Of a DNA stretch of 45,944 bases, positions 1-9,179 are shown in pieces (within the stretch, counting starts at the first letter, position 1; each line of letters starts with the position of its first letter). The DNA is from Acidobacteriota bacterium (GTDB lineage Bacteria > Acidobacteriota > Vicinamibacteria > Vicinamibacterales > UBA2999). Below the pieces are notes generated by a model. That model was not told the DNA's origin, did no database searches, and worked only from the letters and a program-made list of their open reading frames with translations. The translations under genes were made by a program, and so were the position numbers. The stretch is from assembly GCA_021730945.1 (NCBI GenBank), contig JAKFYH010000038.1:1-45944 (forward strand), in the 5' to 3' direction.

Positions 1-1
1 C

Positions 2-496
2 GGTGGTGGCGACGGCGCACCGGGCGGTGGTGGCGGGGGCGGCGGTGGACGAGGCGGCCCGGCGGCTGCGGCGGCAGGCACCGATCCGTTGGCTGGGTTC
101 CCGACGATGTTCAAGGGCCCCGTGGGCCGCATCACCGCCATCGACCTCAACACCGGCGAGCACCTGTGGATGATGCCGTACGGCGATGCCGCGCAACAGC
201 AACAGGACGCGATTCGCAATCACCCGCTGCTGAAAGGCGTGAGCAACGTGAATCCGAACCTGGGCCGCGCCGGCCAGGGCGGGCTGGTCGTGACCAAAAC
301 CATGCTGCTCGCGCCCGGCCAGACCGCGGACGGAGCGACCAAGCTCTTCGCCATCGACAAGAAGACCGGCCAGCGGCTCGGCTCAATCGCCACGACCGGC
401 CTCAGCCGCTACGGGATGATGACCTACATGCACCAGGGCAAGCAGTACATCGTGGTGCAGTTGTCGAACGGCCTGCAGGCGTTCGCGCTGCCATAG
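2..496 (+). CDS. Quinoprotein (PQQ-dependent) dehydrogenase, C-terminal part
   Basis: This is the 3' end of a gene that starts outside the window; the frame is open from base 2 to the TAG at 494-496. The visible protein begins with a Gly/Ala-rich low-complexity stretch. It continues with beta-propeller blades typical of the C-terminus of membrane or periplasmic PQQ-dependent glucose or alcohol dehydrogenases: [15 protein letters not shown], then a KTMLLAPG strand, AIDKKTG, and the closing [16 protein letters not shown] strand. Such enzymes oxidise sugars or alcohols outside the cytoplasm and pass electrons to quinone or cytochrome c. The Gly-rich insert between blades is unusual for the family but matches Gly/Ala-rich linkers in other proteins of this window. 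The family call is firm; the substrate cannot be told. Confidence 0.75.
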   Translation, partial: GGGDGAPGGGGGGGGGRGGPAAAAAGTDPLAGFPTMFKGPVGRITAIDLNTGEHLWMMPYGDAAQQQQDAIRNHPLLKGVSNVNPNLGRAGQGGLVVTKTMLLAPGQTADGATKLFAIDKKTGQRLGSIATTGLSRYGMMTYMHQGKQYIVVQLSNGLQAFALP

Positions 497-510
497 CCGT
501 TCGAAGATCG

Positions 511-552
511 CTCGCGAGGTTCCGGGCCCATCACGGGCCTGGAACCCGCGAG
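511..552. terminator. Hairpin between convergent genes
   Basis: An imperfect inverted repeat lies between the stop codons of the quinoprotein gene (plus) and the NhaC-type gene (minus). The left arm CTCGCGAGGTTCCGGGCCC pairs with GGGCCTGGAACCCGCGAG around a short loop. It could end transcription from both sides. There is no U tract, so this rests on structure and position only. Confidence 0.5.
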
Positions 553-563
553 ACCCCCGCACG

Positions 564-2093
564 CTACTCCCCCGTCGCCGGCCGGTGGTTGACCGGCGCC
601 ACCCGCACGCCCCAGGTTCGCGACACCGTCATATATAGCGCCGCGCTCGTGACCAGGGCGCCAGCCGTGACCAGGTAACTCTCGGTGAGGCCGGCCACCA
701 CGAACGCGGCCAGGCTCACGGCGGCATTGAGCAACGCGTACGGCAGTTGCGTCGTCACGTGATCCATCAGGTCGCAACCGGCGCCGGTCGAACAGAGCAC
801 GGTGGAATCAGAGATCGGCGACACGTGGTCGCCGAAGATGCCGCCGGCAATCACTGCGCCCACCGTGACGGCCTCGGGAGCGCCAATCGCCTGCGCCGCC
901 GGCACCACGAGTGGCAGCATGATGGCGTAGGTGCCCCACGAGGTTCCGGTGGCGAACGACACCACGGCGCCGACGGCGAAAACGACCGCCGGCAACAACC
1001 ACGGCGCGACCACCCCTTCCGAGATCTCGACCAGGTAGGTGGCGGTTCCGAGATTGCGATTGACGACGCCAATCGTCCACGCGAGCAGCAGGATGACGGC
1101 CACCAGCGTCATGCGCTGCAAGCCGTCGGTGTAGACGCTGAGGGCGTCGCGAATGCCGCGGGTGCGCAGCCACACCATCAGGGCAATCAGCGTCACCGCG
1201 GCGAACAGGTAGCCGGCGCTCAGCGCGGCGCGAAACGTGCCACCGGGCACCGGCTGCAGCGGAAACCCCAGCGGATTAAGCAACAGTTGGATGGTGGCGA
1301 ACAACACGACCAGCGGCAGCCACACCAGTACCGGTCGCGCGTTACCGATGGCCGCCGGTGCGGGCGGACGCAGGGGGCGCGAGGTTGGCCAGTAGACCGT
1401 GCCGCCGGCGGTTCGCTGTTCGGCGTCGGCCATGCGTGAGAACTCCCACCCCCACGCCGCCACGATCGGCACCATGACCACGGTCACGATCGGGTAGAAC
1501 GCAAACGGCAGCGATCGGATCAGCATGGTCCAGTCGCTGCCGGTGGCCGCGGCGTCACTGTATTCCTTTGCCAGCAGGCTCATGATGTAGACGCCCCACC
1601 CGGTGATGGGCACCAGCACGGCCACTGGCGACGAGGTGCAATCGAGGATCCAGGCCAGCTTCTCGCGCGAGACGCGCAGGCGGTCCACCAGCGGCTCGAC
1701 GATGGGGCCGACGATGAGCGGGGTGCCGAGGTCGGAGAAAAAGATGGCGCAGCCGCCGGCCCAGGCCGCCAGTTGCGCGCGGGCGCGCGAGTTGACCAGA
1801 CGCACCGCGAGCGCGGCCAGCGCCGAGGCGCCGCCCGACTGCTCCATCAACGCGACAAAGCCGCCAATGAACGCCAGCAGCACCAGGACGCCGGCGTTGT
1901 AGCTGTCGGTGAGTTGCGGCACGAGGTAACCCGACACCATGGTCGCGGCCGCCGACACCGGGTTGCCGCCGGCGAGCAGGAGCACACCGGAGAAGGCGCC
2001 GATGAAGAGCGCGGTCACCACCTGCCGCGTGAGCAGCGCCAGGCCGATGGTGAGCACGACGGGAATCAGCGAGATCGGACCGTGATGTTCCAT
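564..2093 (-). CDS. NhaC-family Na+/H+ antiporter
   Basis: The 509-residue protein is almost entirely hydrophobic, with about a dozen membrane segments. It shows the conserved pattern of the NhaC ion-transporter family: an FIGAFSGVLL helix near the start, the polar break FFSDLGTPLIVGP near residue 120, DCTSSPVAVLVPITGWG near residue 150, a TGTSWGTYAIMLPL segment, and GGIFGDHVSPISDSTVLCSTGAGCD near residue 425. Members exchange protons for sodium, and some carry organic substrates, across the inner membrane. It lies 65 bases downstream of the S9 peptidase on the same strand and may be co-transcribed with it. The ATG at 2093 starts directly before the first helix. The family is secure; ion specificity is not. 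Confidence 0.85.
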   Translation of the reverse strand: MEHHGPISLIPVVLTIGLALLTRQVVTALFIGAFSGVLLLAGGNPVSAAATMVSGYLVPQLTDSYNAGVLVLLAFIGGFVALMEQSGGASALAALAVRLVNSRARAQLAAWAGGCAIFFSDLGTPLIVGPIVEPLVDRLRVSREKLAWILDCTSSPVAVLVPITGWGVYIMSLLAKEYSDAAATGSDWTMLIRSLPFAFYPIVTVVMVPIVAAWGWEFSRMADAEQRTAGGTVYWPTSRPLRPPAPAAIGNARPVLVWLPLVVLFATIQLLLNPLGFPLQPVPGGTFRAALSAGYLFAAVTLIALMVWLRTRGIRDALSVYTDGLQRMTLVAVILLLAWTIGVVNRNLGTATYLVEISEGVVAPWLLPAVVFAVGAVVSFATGTSWGTYAIMLPLVVPAAQAIGAPEAVTVGAVIAGGIFGDHVSPISDSTVLCSTGAGCDLMDHVTTQLPYALLNAAVSLAAFVVAGLTESYLVTAGALVTSAALYMTVSRTWGVRVAPVNHRPATGE

Positions 2094-2158
2094 GCGGCGT
2101 GAGGCTCGTATGTATCACATCCGCCCCCAGCCGCGGCAGTCGCGATTGGCGGCGGACC

Positions 2159-4411
2159 TTACCGCACCCCGGCGGCCAGGTGCCGATCGAAAAACTGCAC
2201 CAGCTTGCGATAGAAGTACAGCGCGTAGTGCTCGCGCGCGGTCCACGCGTGCGTCGCCGCCGGCGCCGTCGCCACGTCGAAGTCCTTGCCAAGCAGCATC
2301 AATCGCTCCGCCAGCGCCATGGTCGTCCGGAACGGCACGACGTCGTCCATCAGGCCATGGATGATGAGGAGCGGGTCGCGCAGTTCATCGCCAAGGGTCA
2401 ATGCCGACCCCCGCACGAACGCGTCGGGATGGGTGGCCGGCGTTCGCGTGATGGCCACATCGTCGGGGCCAAACGCGTGCGGGTCGACGGCCGGGGCACC
2501 CGCCACCCCGGCCGCGAAGACACCCGGCCGCTTCAAGAGGGCGTACACCGACAGCAACCCGCCGTAGCTGCTGCCCCAGATGCCGATGCGATCCCCGTCC
2601 ACGTGCGGCATGGCCTTCAGGCCGTCGACCACCGCCTGCAGGTCGTCGAGGTCCTTGCCGCCGTAGTCCATCAGAAAGGCTTCGCGAAACGCGCGGCCGT
2701 AGCCGACGCTGCCCCGAACGTCCACGAGCACCACGATGTAGCCCCGCTGAACGAGGTACTGCTGAAGCGTGCTGGACATTCCGTTCCAGCGATTGCGCAC
2801 GGTGTTTGAGTAGACGGGGCCAAAGATCACCGGATGGCGCCGCGAACGATCGAGGGCCGGTGGTTCCAGGATGCGGGCGTGCACCACGAAACCGTCGACC
2901 GCGTTGGTGAAGGTGGCGTAGCTCGGCCTCGCCCAGGTGTGGCGTGAGAAGGCGGGCAGCGGCGAAGTGGTCACGCGGCGGCCTTCCCCGGCTGAAGTCG
3001 TTTCGAGTGTGAGCAGCTCGGGCGGCGTCACATCGTCGGTCCAGATCGTGGCCAGGGAGCGGCCGTCGGGAGACACAATCGGCGCATGCGTGCCGGCCCG
3101 CGTGGTCAGGGCCACGGGTGTTCCGCCGGCCGGACCGGTGCGATAGACCTGCCGCTCGTAGGGATTCTTCTGCGTGCTCGTGAAGGTGAGGGAACCATCA
3201 CGGGCAATGTCCACAAGCGCGGTGACGTCCCAGGCACCCGAGGTCAGCGCGATCGGCATGGCCATGGGCCCGGTGGCGTCGAGCGCGTAGAGATGGTCGC
3301 GCTCCACGAGGTCGGCCAGCACGACGATGCGGCGGCCGTCTGGGTGCCAACGGGCGGCGTAGGACGGATAGATGCGCGTGGCCCGGTGGTCGTGCCACAC
3401 CAGTCGCGGCCTCGGCCTGCCTGGATCGAGGACCGAGAGCCAGCGGTCGGTGCCGGTGTCGGAGACCTGGTCGATCAGCAGCCGGCCATCGGGCGCCCAC
3501 TGGAAGTCGCTGATTGAGCGGTAGCCGGGTTCGTCGAGTGGGATGGGACGCAGTTGGCCGGTGGCCACGTCGAGCAGATGCAGGGTGCGTCGTTCGTTTT
3601 CGTCGCCGGGATAGCCGCGCCGCAACTCGCTGACGATCGTCTCGTCGCCGAGGTACGACGGAAAGGGCACCCGGCGAATGTGACGGCGATCCGCCTGGTG
3701 CAGGGCGATGGTCCGGCCATCGGGCGCCCACGCAAACGGACGCCAGCTGGCGCCCCAAATGCCGGTGCCCACCTCGACGTCGGCTCGGTTGTAGGTGCCA
3801 AGCGAGACACGGGCGATGCCGGGCACTGCCACCTGTGTCAGCCGCGACGGTGCCGCGCGGCCGTCGAGGCGCCACTGCCACACGTCTCCGTCACGCAAGA
3901 ACGCGAGCATCGACTCGTCGGGCGACAGGGCCAGGCTCGCGGCCGGGCCGCCCAGGTCGAGACTGGTCACGGTGCCGGTGTCGGCATCGGCGCGATAGGT
4001 CGTACCGGACGAAGTGAACAACACGGTCCGGCTGTCGCGCAACCAGAGATATTCGCCAACGCCGCCGCGTCCGCGCGCGCCGGCTTGTGCCGCCAGGGCC
4101 GCAGTGGAGCGGCCGGCCGGAGGCGGCGTCGAGGGATGCGTGCGGTTGAGGTCGGTGAGCCGCCGCAGGCCGCTGCCATCGGCCTCGACGATCCAGAGAT
4201 CGCGAAACGGCAGCCCTCGATCGTTCCAGGCGAAGGCAAAACGCCGGCTGTCGGGCGACCACGCCGGCGACGCGGGCGGCGTGCCGATGATGCTCGGCCG
4301 CGTCGCAACTTGCTCGATGGTCAGCGGCGCCATCGTCTGCGGGGTCGCGGCGACCGCTGCCAGACCGAGCATCATCATCGCGAGACCCACACGCCGCGGT
4401 GCCATCAACAT
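2159..4411 (-). CDS. S9 family (prolyl oligopeptidase-like) serine peptidase
   Basis: The secreted enzyme has about 750 residues. A signal sequence ending near AAVAATPQ is followed by a WD40/PD40-like beta-propeller with repeats such as SPAWSPDSRRFAFAW and FAWAPDGRTIALH. A C-terminal alpha/beta-hydrolase domain carries the catalytic Ser in GIWGSSYGG (about residue 612), Asp in HGLMDDVVPF and His in ATHAW. S9 enzymes cleave short peptides, often after proline, in the periplasm. An in-frame TTG lies at 4426, but the ATGs at 4411 and 4405 fit the signal peptide better; I chose 4411. The gene is divergent from the APC permease, so peptide cleavage next to an amino-acid carrier is plausible. Confidence 0.85.
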   Translation of the reverse strand: MLMAPRRVGLAMMMLGLAAVAATPQTMAPLTIEQVATRPSIIGTPPASPAWSPDSRRFAFAWNDRGLPFRDLWIVEADGSGLRRLTDLNRTHPSTPPPAGRSTAALAAQAGARGRGGVGEYLWLRDSRTVLFTSSGTTYRADADTGTVTSLDLGGPAASLALSPDESMLAFLRDGDVWQWRLDGRAAPSRLTQVAVPGIARVSLGTYNRADVEVGTGIWGASWRPFAWAPDGRTIALHQADRRHIRRVPFPSYLGDETIVSELRRGYPGDENERRTLHLLDVATGQLRPIPLDEPGYRSISDFQWAPDGRLLIDQVSDTGTDRWLSVLDPGRPRPRLVWHDHRATRIYPSYAARWHPDGRRIVVLADLVERDHLYALDATGPMAMPIALTSGAWDVTALVDIARDGSLTFTSTQKNPYERQVYRTGPAGGTPVALTTRAGTHAPIVSPDGRSLATIWTDDVTPPELLTLETTSAGEGRRVTTSPLPAFSRHTWARPSYATFTNAVDGFVVHARILEPPALDRSRRHPVIFGPVYSNTVRNRWNGMSSTLQQYLVQRGYIVVLVDVRGSVGYGRAFREAFLMDYGGKDLDDLQAVVDGLKAMPHVDGDRIGIWGSSYGGLLSVYALLKRPGVFAAGVAGAPAVDPHAFGPDDVAITRTPATHPDAFVRGSALTLGDELRDPLLIIHGLMDDVVPFRTTMALAERLMLLGKDFDVATAPAATHAWTAREHYALYFYRKLVQFFDRHLAAGVR

Positions 4412-4446
4412 GAGCGAATAGTACAACGGCTATACTGGCGCAGCCA
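4403..4446. promoter_or_regulatory. Short divergent promoter region, S9 peptidase / APC permease
   Basis: Only 34 bases separate the two divergent start codons. TATACT at 4431-4436 could be a -10 box for the permease, and TACTAT on the minus strand (4423-4418) one for the peptidase. Each lies so close to its start codon that the transcripts would be almost leaderless. I see no good -35 box for either, so this is tentative. Confidence 0.3.
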
Positions 4447-5933
4447 TGATGGAACCGGCCGGCCGCGTCACACTCGCCCGGGAAATGGGCGTGCTGGGAT
4501 TGACGGCCACCGGCGTCTGCGCCATGGTCGGCGCCGGCATCAACATCATCCCGTTCATGATTCAGCGCAACGTGCCGGGCATTGGTCCGTACGTCTTGCC
4601 GGCGTTCCTGTTTGCGGCCCTGCCGGCGGTGCTGGCGGGACTCGCCTATGCGATCCTGGCGTCAGCCATGCCGCGTGCCGGCGGCAGCTACGTCTACGCC
4701 AGTCGCGGGCTCAGTCCCTACCTGGGTTTCGTGGCGTCGTTCTCGCAGTGGTTCGCGCTGTGCATTGCCATCGGGGTGGTCTCGTACGTGCTGGTGCCGT
4801 TTGTCCGCGATATCGCGATGGCCGTCGAGTGGCGAGGCGTGGCTGGCGCGCTCGAGACCGGCCCGGTGCGCCTGACCATCTCGCTCGGCGTGTTGTGGGC
4901 GGCGGTGGCCGCCAACCTGCGCGGCATCGCCTTCTACCAGCGGCTGGTGGTGCCGCTGATGTTCCTGACCTTCGCGCTCGGCGGCGTCGTGATCGTGGCG
5001 GGCTTCTGGTTTGATGCCGGCGACTTCTCGGCCGCCTTGATGGCCCGAGAGAGCCGGGCCATTCCCACGCTGGCGAGCCAGTTTGAACTGTGGCCGTTCC
5101 TGTCGGCCTCGGCCGTGTTGTTCGCCTCGTTCATCGGCTTTGATGCCATTGCCCAGGCCGGTGGCGAGGCCAGAAACCCTGGCCGCAACCTGCCGCTGGC
5201 GATTGGCCTGGCGGTGGGCCTGGTGGCAATCTTCTACCTGCTGTTCACCGCCGCGGTCTATCACGCGGTGCCGTGGCCGTACGTGGCCGCCGAATCGCTG
5301 CAGCGCGACGTGACCGCGCCGGGGCTGCTCGGCTACCTGCTGCCGCCGTTCTGGACCGTGGTGATCGTGTCGGCGGCGGCGGTGGCGCTGGCCAAGGACC
5401 TGCCGGCCATGCTGCTGGCCACCTCGCGCCTGATGTTCGCGTGGGCCGAAGACGGCATTTTTCCGCGAGCGGTGGCGGCCGTGCATCCCCGGCATCGCAC
5501 GCCACACGTCGCCGTCGTCGCCAGCGGCGTCATGGCCACGCTCGGCGTGTTCGGCAGCCACCTGGCCGGCGATTTCTTCCTTGGCGTCGACATTCTCGTC
5601 ACTGCAATGCTGGTGAACTTCCTGCTGATGGCGGTATCGGTTTTGACGCTCCCCGGGCGGAACCCGGCGCTCGCGCGTGAGATCACGGTGCTGCCCAACC
5701 CCGTCCACCGCGTGCCGCTGGCAGTGCTGGCGGTGCTGGTGATCGGCGGATTCCTGGCGGTGCACACCATCAAGGACCTGACCACGCCGGCGGCCGCGTG
5801 GTACTTCCGCTCCACCTGGTTGTGGGCCGTCGTGATGGCGGCCGGCACCCTTCTCTACTGGCGCGAAGTCGCCAAGCTCACGGCCGCGGGCGTCGACCTG
5901 CCGGCGCGTTTCGCGGCCCTGCCGCCGGAGTAA
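4446..5933 (+). CDS. APC-superfamily amino acid permease
   Basis: The 495-residue membrane protein has about 12 helices. The N-terminus holds the first-helix substrate-binding signature of the APC superfamily (TATGVCAMVGAGINIIP, residues about 18-35). Helix 2 follows with AGLAYAILASAMPRAGGSYVYASRG, and helix 6 with SAVLFASFIGFDAIAQAGGEARNPGRNLP near residue 230. These are hallmarks of amino acid/polyamine/organocation carriers that bring amino acids or amines across the inner membrane. It is the first gene of a likely operon: the next start codon is only 5 bases past its TAA. The exact substrate cannot be read from sequence. Confidence 0.85.
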   Translation: MMEPAGRVTLAREMGVLGLTATGVCAMVGAGINIIPFMIQRNVPGIGPYVLPAFLFAALPAVLAGLAYAILASAMPRAGGSYVYASRGLSPYLGFVASFSQWFALCIAIGVVSYVLVPFVRDIAMAVEWRGVAGALETGPVRLTISLGVLWAAVAANLRGIAFYQRLVVPLMFLTFALGGVVIVAGFWFDAGDFSAALMARESRAIPTLASQFELWPFLSASAVLFASFIGFDAIAQAGGEARNPGRNLPLAIGLAVGLVAIFYLLFTAAVYHAVPWPYVAAESLQRDVTAPGLLGYLLPPFWTVVIVSAAAVALAKDLPAMLLATSRLMFAWAEDGIFPRAVAAVHPRHRTPHVAVVASGVMATLGVFGSHLAGDFFLGVDILVTAMLVNFLLMAVSVLTLPGRNPALAREITVLPNPVHRVPLAVLAVLVIGGFLAVHTIKDLTTPAAAWYFRSTWLWAVVMAAGTLLYWREVAKLTAAGVDLPARFAALPPE

Positions 5934-5938
5934 TCCGC

Positions 5939-7399
5939 ATGACCACGGCGTCCCCAATCCCCCGCATCGACCTGGCGCCCGGCCTGTCGATCTCGCGCGT
6001 GCTCACCGGCCTGTGGCAGCTTGCCGACATGGAACGCGACGGGCGCGGGATCGATCTCGAACGCGCGGCCAGCGCCATGCAGCCCTACGTCGAGGCCGGT
6101 TTGACGACATTCGATATGGCCGATCACTACGGGTCGGCGGAACTGGTGGCGGGGATCTTCCGGTCGCGGCACAGCGGCGCGGTCCAGTGCCTCACGAAGT
6201 GGGTGCCCAAGCCTGGGCGCGTGCCCGAAGCCGACGCGCGGGCGGCGGTCGAGCGGGCGCTCGGCCGGCTGCGCGCCGAATCGATCGACCTGTTGCAGTA
6301 CCACGCGTGGAACTACGCCGACCCCAGTTGGCTCGAGACGCTGTATCACCTGCAGGACCTGAAGCGTGAGGGGCTGATTCGGCACCTCGGCCTGACCAAC
6401 GTCGACACCGCCCACCTGCGGATGGTCAAGGCCAGCGGCATCGAGGTGGTGTCGAACCAGGTGTCGTTCTCGCTGCTCGACCAGCGCGCGGCCGCCGGGC
6501 TGGCGCCGTACTGCGCGGCGGCGGGGATTGGGCTGCTCGCCTACGGAACGGTGGCCGGCGGCTGGTTGACCGAACGGTGGCTGGGCCAACCGGAGCCCGA
6601 CTGGGAACAAACCGGCACGTGGTCGATGATGAAGTACGGACGATTCCTGCGAGTGGCCGGCGGTTGGCAGGCACTGCAGCGCCTGCTCGGCGCCGCCAGG
6701 CAGGTGGGTGATCGGCATGGCGTGTCGATTGCCAACATCGCCACCCGCTACATCCTCGATCAGCCCGGCGTGGCCGGCGTGATTGTCGGCGCGCGGCTGG
6801 GCGAGCGCGCCCACGTGGACGACACGCTGCGGCTGTTCTCGTTCTCGCTGTCGGACGCCGACCGCGCCGAACTGGGCGAAGCGCTCCGCACGCTGCAGCC
6901 GATCCCGGGCGATTGTGGCGACGAGTACCGTACCGCGCCGTTCCTGACCGCATCAGGGGACTTAAGCCATCACCTGCAGTCGATGCCCGCGCCGTTTGAG
7001 ACGGTCTCGGCCGCCGATGGCCGCATGCGCTGCCTGACCGGCACGATTTGGGAGACCGTCGCGGGTTTCGCCAGGGCGGTCCGCCACGGCCGGCACATTG
7101 CCGTGTCGGGAACCACGGCGACGCTGGGCGACCGCGTGATCGGCGGACAGGACGCCGCGGCACAGACCCACTTTGCCATCGACAAGGTGGCCGGCGCGTT
7201 GCAGTCGCTTGGCGCCAGCCTCGGCGACGTGGTCCGCACCCGTGTCTATGTGCGGCACGTCCGCGACTGGGAAGCGGTGGCGCGCGCGCACGGCGAGCGC
7301 TTCGGTCGCATTCAGCCGGCCAACACGCTGGTGGGCGCCGAACTGGTCGGCGACGAGTACCTGGTGGAGATCGAGGCTGACGCGATCGTCGACGTATGA
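5939..7399 (+). CDS. Aldo/keto reductase fused to a Rid (YjgF/YER057c) domain
   Basis: Two domains are joined in 486 residues. Residues 1 to about 325 are an aldo/keto reductase with the expected tetrad: Asp and Tyr in FDMADHYGSAE, Lys in CLTKWVP, His in LQYHAWN, followed by the NADPH-binding end IVGARLGERAHVDDTL. Residues from about 350 onward are a Rid-type trimeric-fold domain, with IAVSGTTATLG, VVRTRVYVRHVRDW and the closing LVEIEADAI. The active-site Arg of true RidA enamine deaminases (in a PARS motif) reads PANT here, so classic 2-aminoacrylate deaminase activity is doubtful. The gene sits between an amino acid permease and a DUF885-like protein with gaps of 5 and 7 bases, so it probably acts in the same catabolic route. 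The ATG at 5939 lies just before the conserved domain. Confidence 0.85.
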   Translation: MTTASPIPRIDLAPGLSISRVLTGLWQLADMERDGRGIDLERAASAMQPYVEAGLTTFDMADHYGSAELVAGIFRSRHSGAVQCLTKWVPKPGRVPEADARAAVERALGRLRAESIDLLQYHAWNYADPSWLETLYHLQDLKREGLIRHLGLTNVDTAHLRMVKASGIEVVSNQVSFSLLDQRAAAGLAPYCAAAGIGLLAYGTVAGGWLTERWLGQPEPDWEQTGTWSMMKYGRFLRVAGGWQALQRLLGAARQVGDRHGVSIANIATRYILDQPGVAGVIVGARLGERAHVDDTLRLFSFSLSDADRAELGEALRTLQPIPGDCGDEYRTAPFLTASGDLSHHLQSMPAPFETVSAADGRMRCLTGTIWETVAGFARAVRHGRHIAVSGTTATLGDRVIGGQDAAAQTHFAIDKVAGALQSLGASLGDVVRTRVYVRHVRDWEAVARAHGERFGRIQPANTLVGAELVGDEYLVEIEADAIVDV

Positions 7400-7406
7400 T
7401 GCTGCG

Positions 7407-9110
7407 ATGAACCCTACGCGCTCGAGCCGGTTTCGATCGCCTCTCGCCCTTGTGGCCGCCATCATCGTGCTGGCGTCGGGCGCCATCGCTGCCCAGGCCC
7501 CGCCGGCGTCCTACCAGCAATTGCTCGGCCTCTTCGCCGACTGGCGGGCCTTCGAAGAGCCGCCGCGCCTGAGCGGCGGCGTGCCCGATTACTCACCGGC
7601 GACCAGCGCCCGCCGGCTCGAAGAGCTGGTCCAGCTGCAGGCGCGGCTACGGGCCATCGATCAGACCGGCTGGTCGATCGTCCAGCAGGTCGATCACCAC
7701 CTGGTCAGGGCCGAGATGAACGGGCTGGAGTACCACCTGCGCGTCCTGCAGCCGTTCGCGCGCGATCCCGCCTATTACGCCTCGGTCATCACCGGTGAGA
7801 GCGACACCCCGGCCAAGGAAGGGCCGGTCATCCACGGCGCGATCAAGTTGTACGACTACCCGATCTGGCCGCGCACCGGACTCGACACCGTTCAGCCGCT
7901 CTCCGCCGCGCAGTCCGCCGAGCTGGCAACCAAGCTGCGGACCATTGCCCCGCTGCTGGCCGCGGCTCGCCAGAACCTGGCGGCGGGCAATGCCAAAGAC
8001 CTGTGGGTGGGCGGCGTGCGCGCCCTGGAGGAACAGAGCGAGGCGCTCCGCACTCTCGCAATGCGGGTCCCCGCCAGTGACGGGGCGCTGGCGAGCGCGA
8101 CCGAGGCGGCCCGGGCCGCCACCGACAACTTCACCGACTGGCTGCGCGTCGAAGCACCGAAGAAGACCGGGCCTTCTGGCATCGGCAAGGAGCAGTACAC
8201 CTGGTATCTCCGCAACGTGCTGCTGATCCCGCTGTCGTGGGAAGAGGAGGTCACCATCCTGCGCCGCGAGCTGGCGCGCGGACACGCGTCGCTGCGGCTC
8301 GAGGAGAACCGCAACCGGCAACTGCCGCCGCTGCCGGTGGCCAGCACACCGGAGGAATACGCCGCCCTGCAGGAGCGGGCGATTCCCCGTTATCTCAAGT
8401 GGATGGCCGACAACCGCATTCTGACCATGGAGCCGTGGATGGAGCGGGCGCTGCGTGAGCGGACCGCGCCGTTTGCGCCCGAGGCCTCGCGCAACTTCTT
8501 CATGCAGGCCACCCAGCGCGACCCGATTCCACTGTGGACGCACCTCTATCACTGGTGGGACAACATGCGCATCCGGGTGGCGCCGCACGCCAACCCGATT
8601 CGGCGGCAGGCCTTGCTCTACAACGTCTGGATGAGCCGCGCCGAAGGCATGGCCACCGCGATGGAAGAGTGGATGATGCACGCCGGACTCTATGACGACT
8701 CGCCGCGGTCGCGCGAGATCGTCTGGATCATGCTCATCACCCGGGCGGCGCGCGGCCTGGGCAATCTCTATGCCCATGCCAACGACCTGACCATGGCTGA
8801 GGCGGCCGACATTCACGTCAACTGGACGCCACGCGGGTGGATGCGGCGCGACCCGCTGCTCGGGTTCGAACAACATCTCTACCTGCGGCAGCCGGGTTAC
8901 GGCGCCAGCTACATCACCGGTGGCCGGCTGATGGAAGAGGTGATTGCCGAACGCGGCCGCCAGTTGGGCGACGCCTTCACGCTGCAGCGGGTGATGGACG
9001 AGATCAATCGCTCCGGGATGATTCCGCCGTCGTTGATTTACTGGGAAGTGACAGGTGACGACCGCATGGTGCGCGAGCTTGGCGCCGGCCGGCCGTTGCC
9101 GCCACGCTAA
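7407..9110 (+). CDS. Secreted DUF885-like protein without the zinc-peptidase motif
   Basis: The 567-residue protein has a clear Sec signal (LALVAAIIVLASGAIAAQAPP). Its helical body resembles the DUF885 family, putative periplasmic metallopeptidases. Supporting features are YSPATSARRLEELVQLQARLRAID near the N-terminus, the EGMATAMEEWMMHAGLYDD helix where the family has EGWALYAE, and LRQPGYGASYITGGRL near the C-terminus where the family has a PGQA...Y.IG motif. The family's HExxPGHH zinc motif is not found; the expected place reads PLWTHLYHWWD. It is either a divergent member with other ligands or a non-catalytic one. It starts 7 bases after the AKR-Rid gene and is probably co-transcribed with it. 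Confidence 0.6.
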   Translation: MNPTRSSRFRSPLALVAAIIVLASGAIAAQAPPASYQQLLGLFADWRAFEEPPRLSGGVPDYSPATSARRLEELVQLQARLRAIDQTGWSIVQQVDHHLVRAEMNGLEYHLRVLQPFARDPAYYASVITGESDTPAKEGPVIHGAIKLYDYPIWPRTGLDTVQPLSAAQSAELATKLRTIAPLLAAARQNLAAGNAKDLWVGGVRALEEQSEALRTLAMRVPASDGALASATEAARAATDNFTDWLRVEAPKKTGPSGIGKEQYTWYLRNVLLIPLSWEEEVTILRRELARGHASLRLEENRNRQLPPLPVASTPEEYAALQERAIPRYLKWMADNRILTMEPWMERALRERTAPFAPEASRNFFMQATQRDPIPLWTHLYHWWDNMRIRVAPHANPIRRQALLYNVWMSRAEGMATAMEEWMMHAGLYDDSPRSREIVWIMLITRAARGLGNLYAHANDLTMAEAADIHVNWTPRGWMRRDPLLGFEQHLYLRQPGYGASYITGGRLMEEVIAERGRQLGDAFTLQRVMDEINRSGMIPPSLIYWEVTGDDRMVRELGAGRPLPPR

Positions 9111-9179
9111 CGGCCGCAATCCATCAGCGGGGCGGTGCCGTGAGTGTATCCTGAACCTCACTCACCCTGCTGGCCTCGA

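Noticed and set aside
2092-2809. Long plus-strand open frames opposite the S9 peptidase
   Set aside because: They are Arg/Ala/Gly/His-rich, show no domain, and mirror a gene with clear S9 motifs; such frames arise from high GC content.
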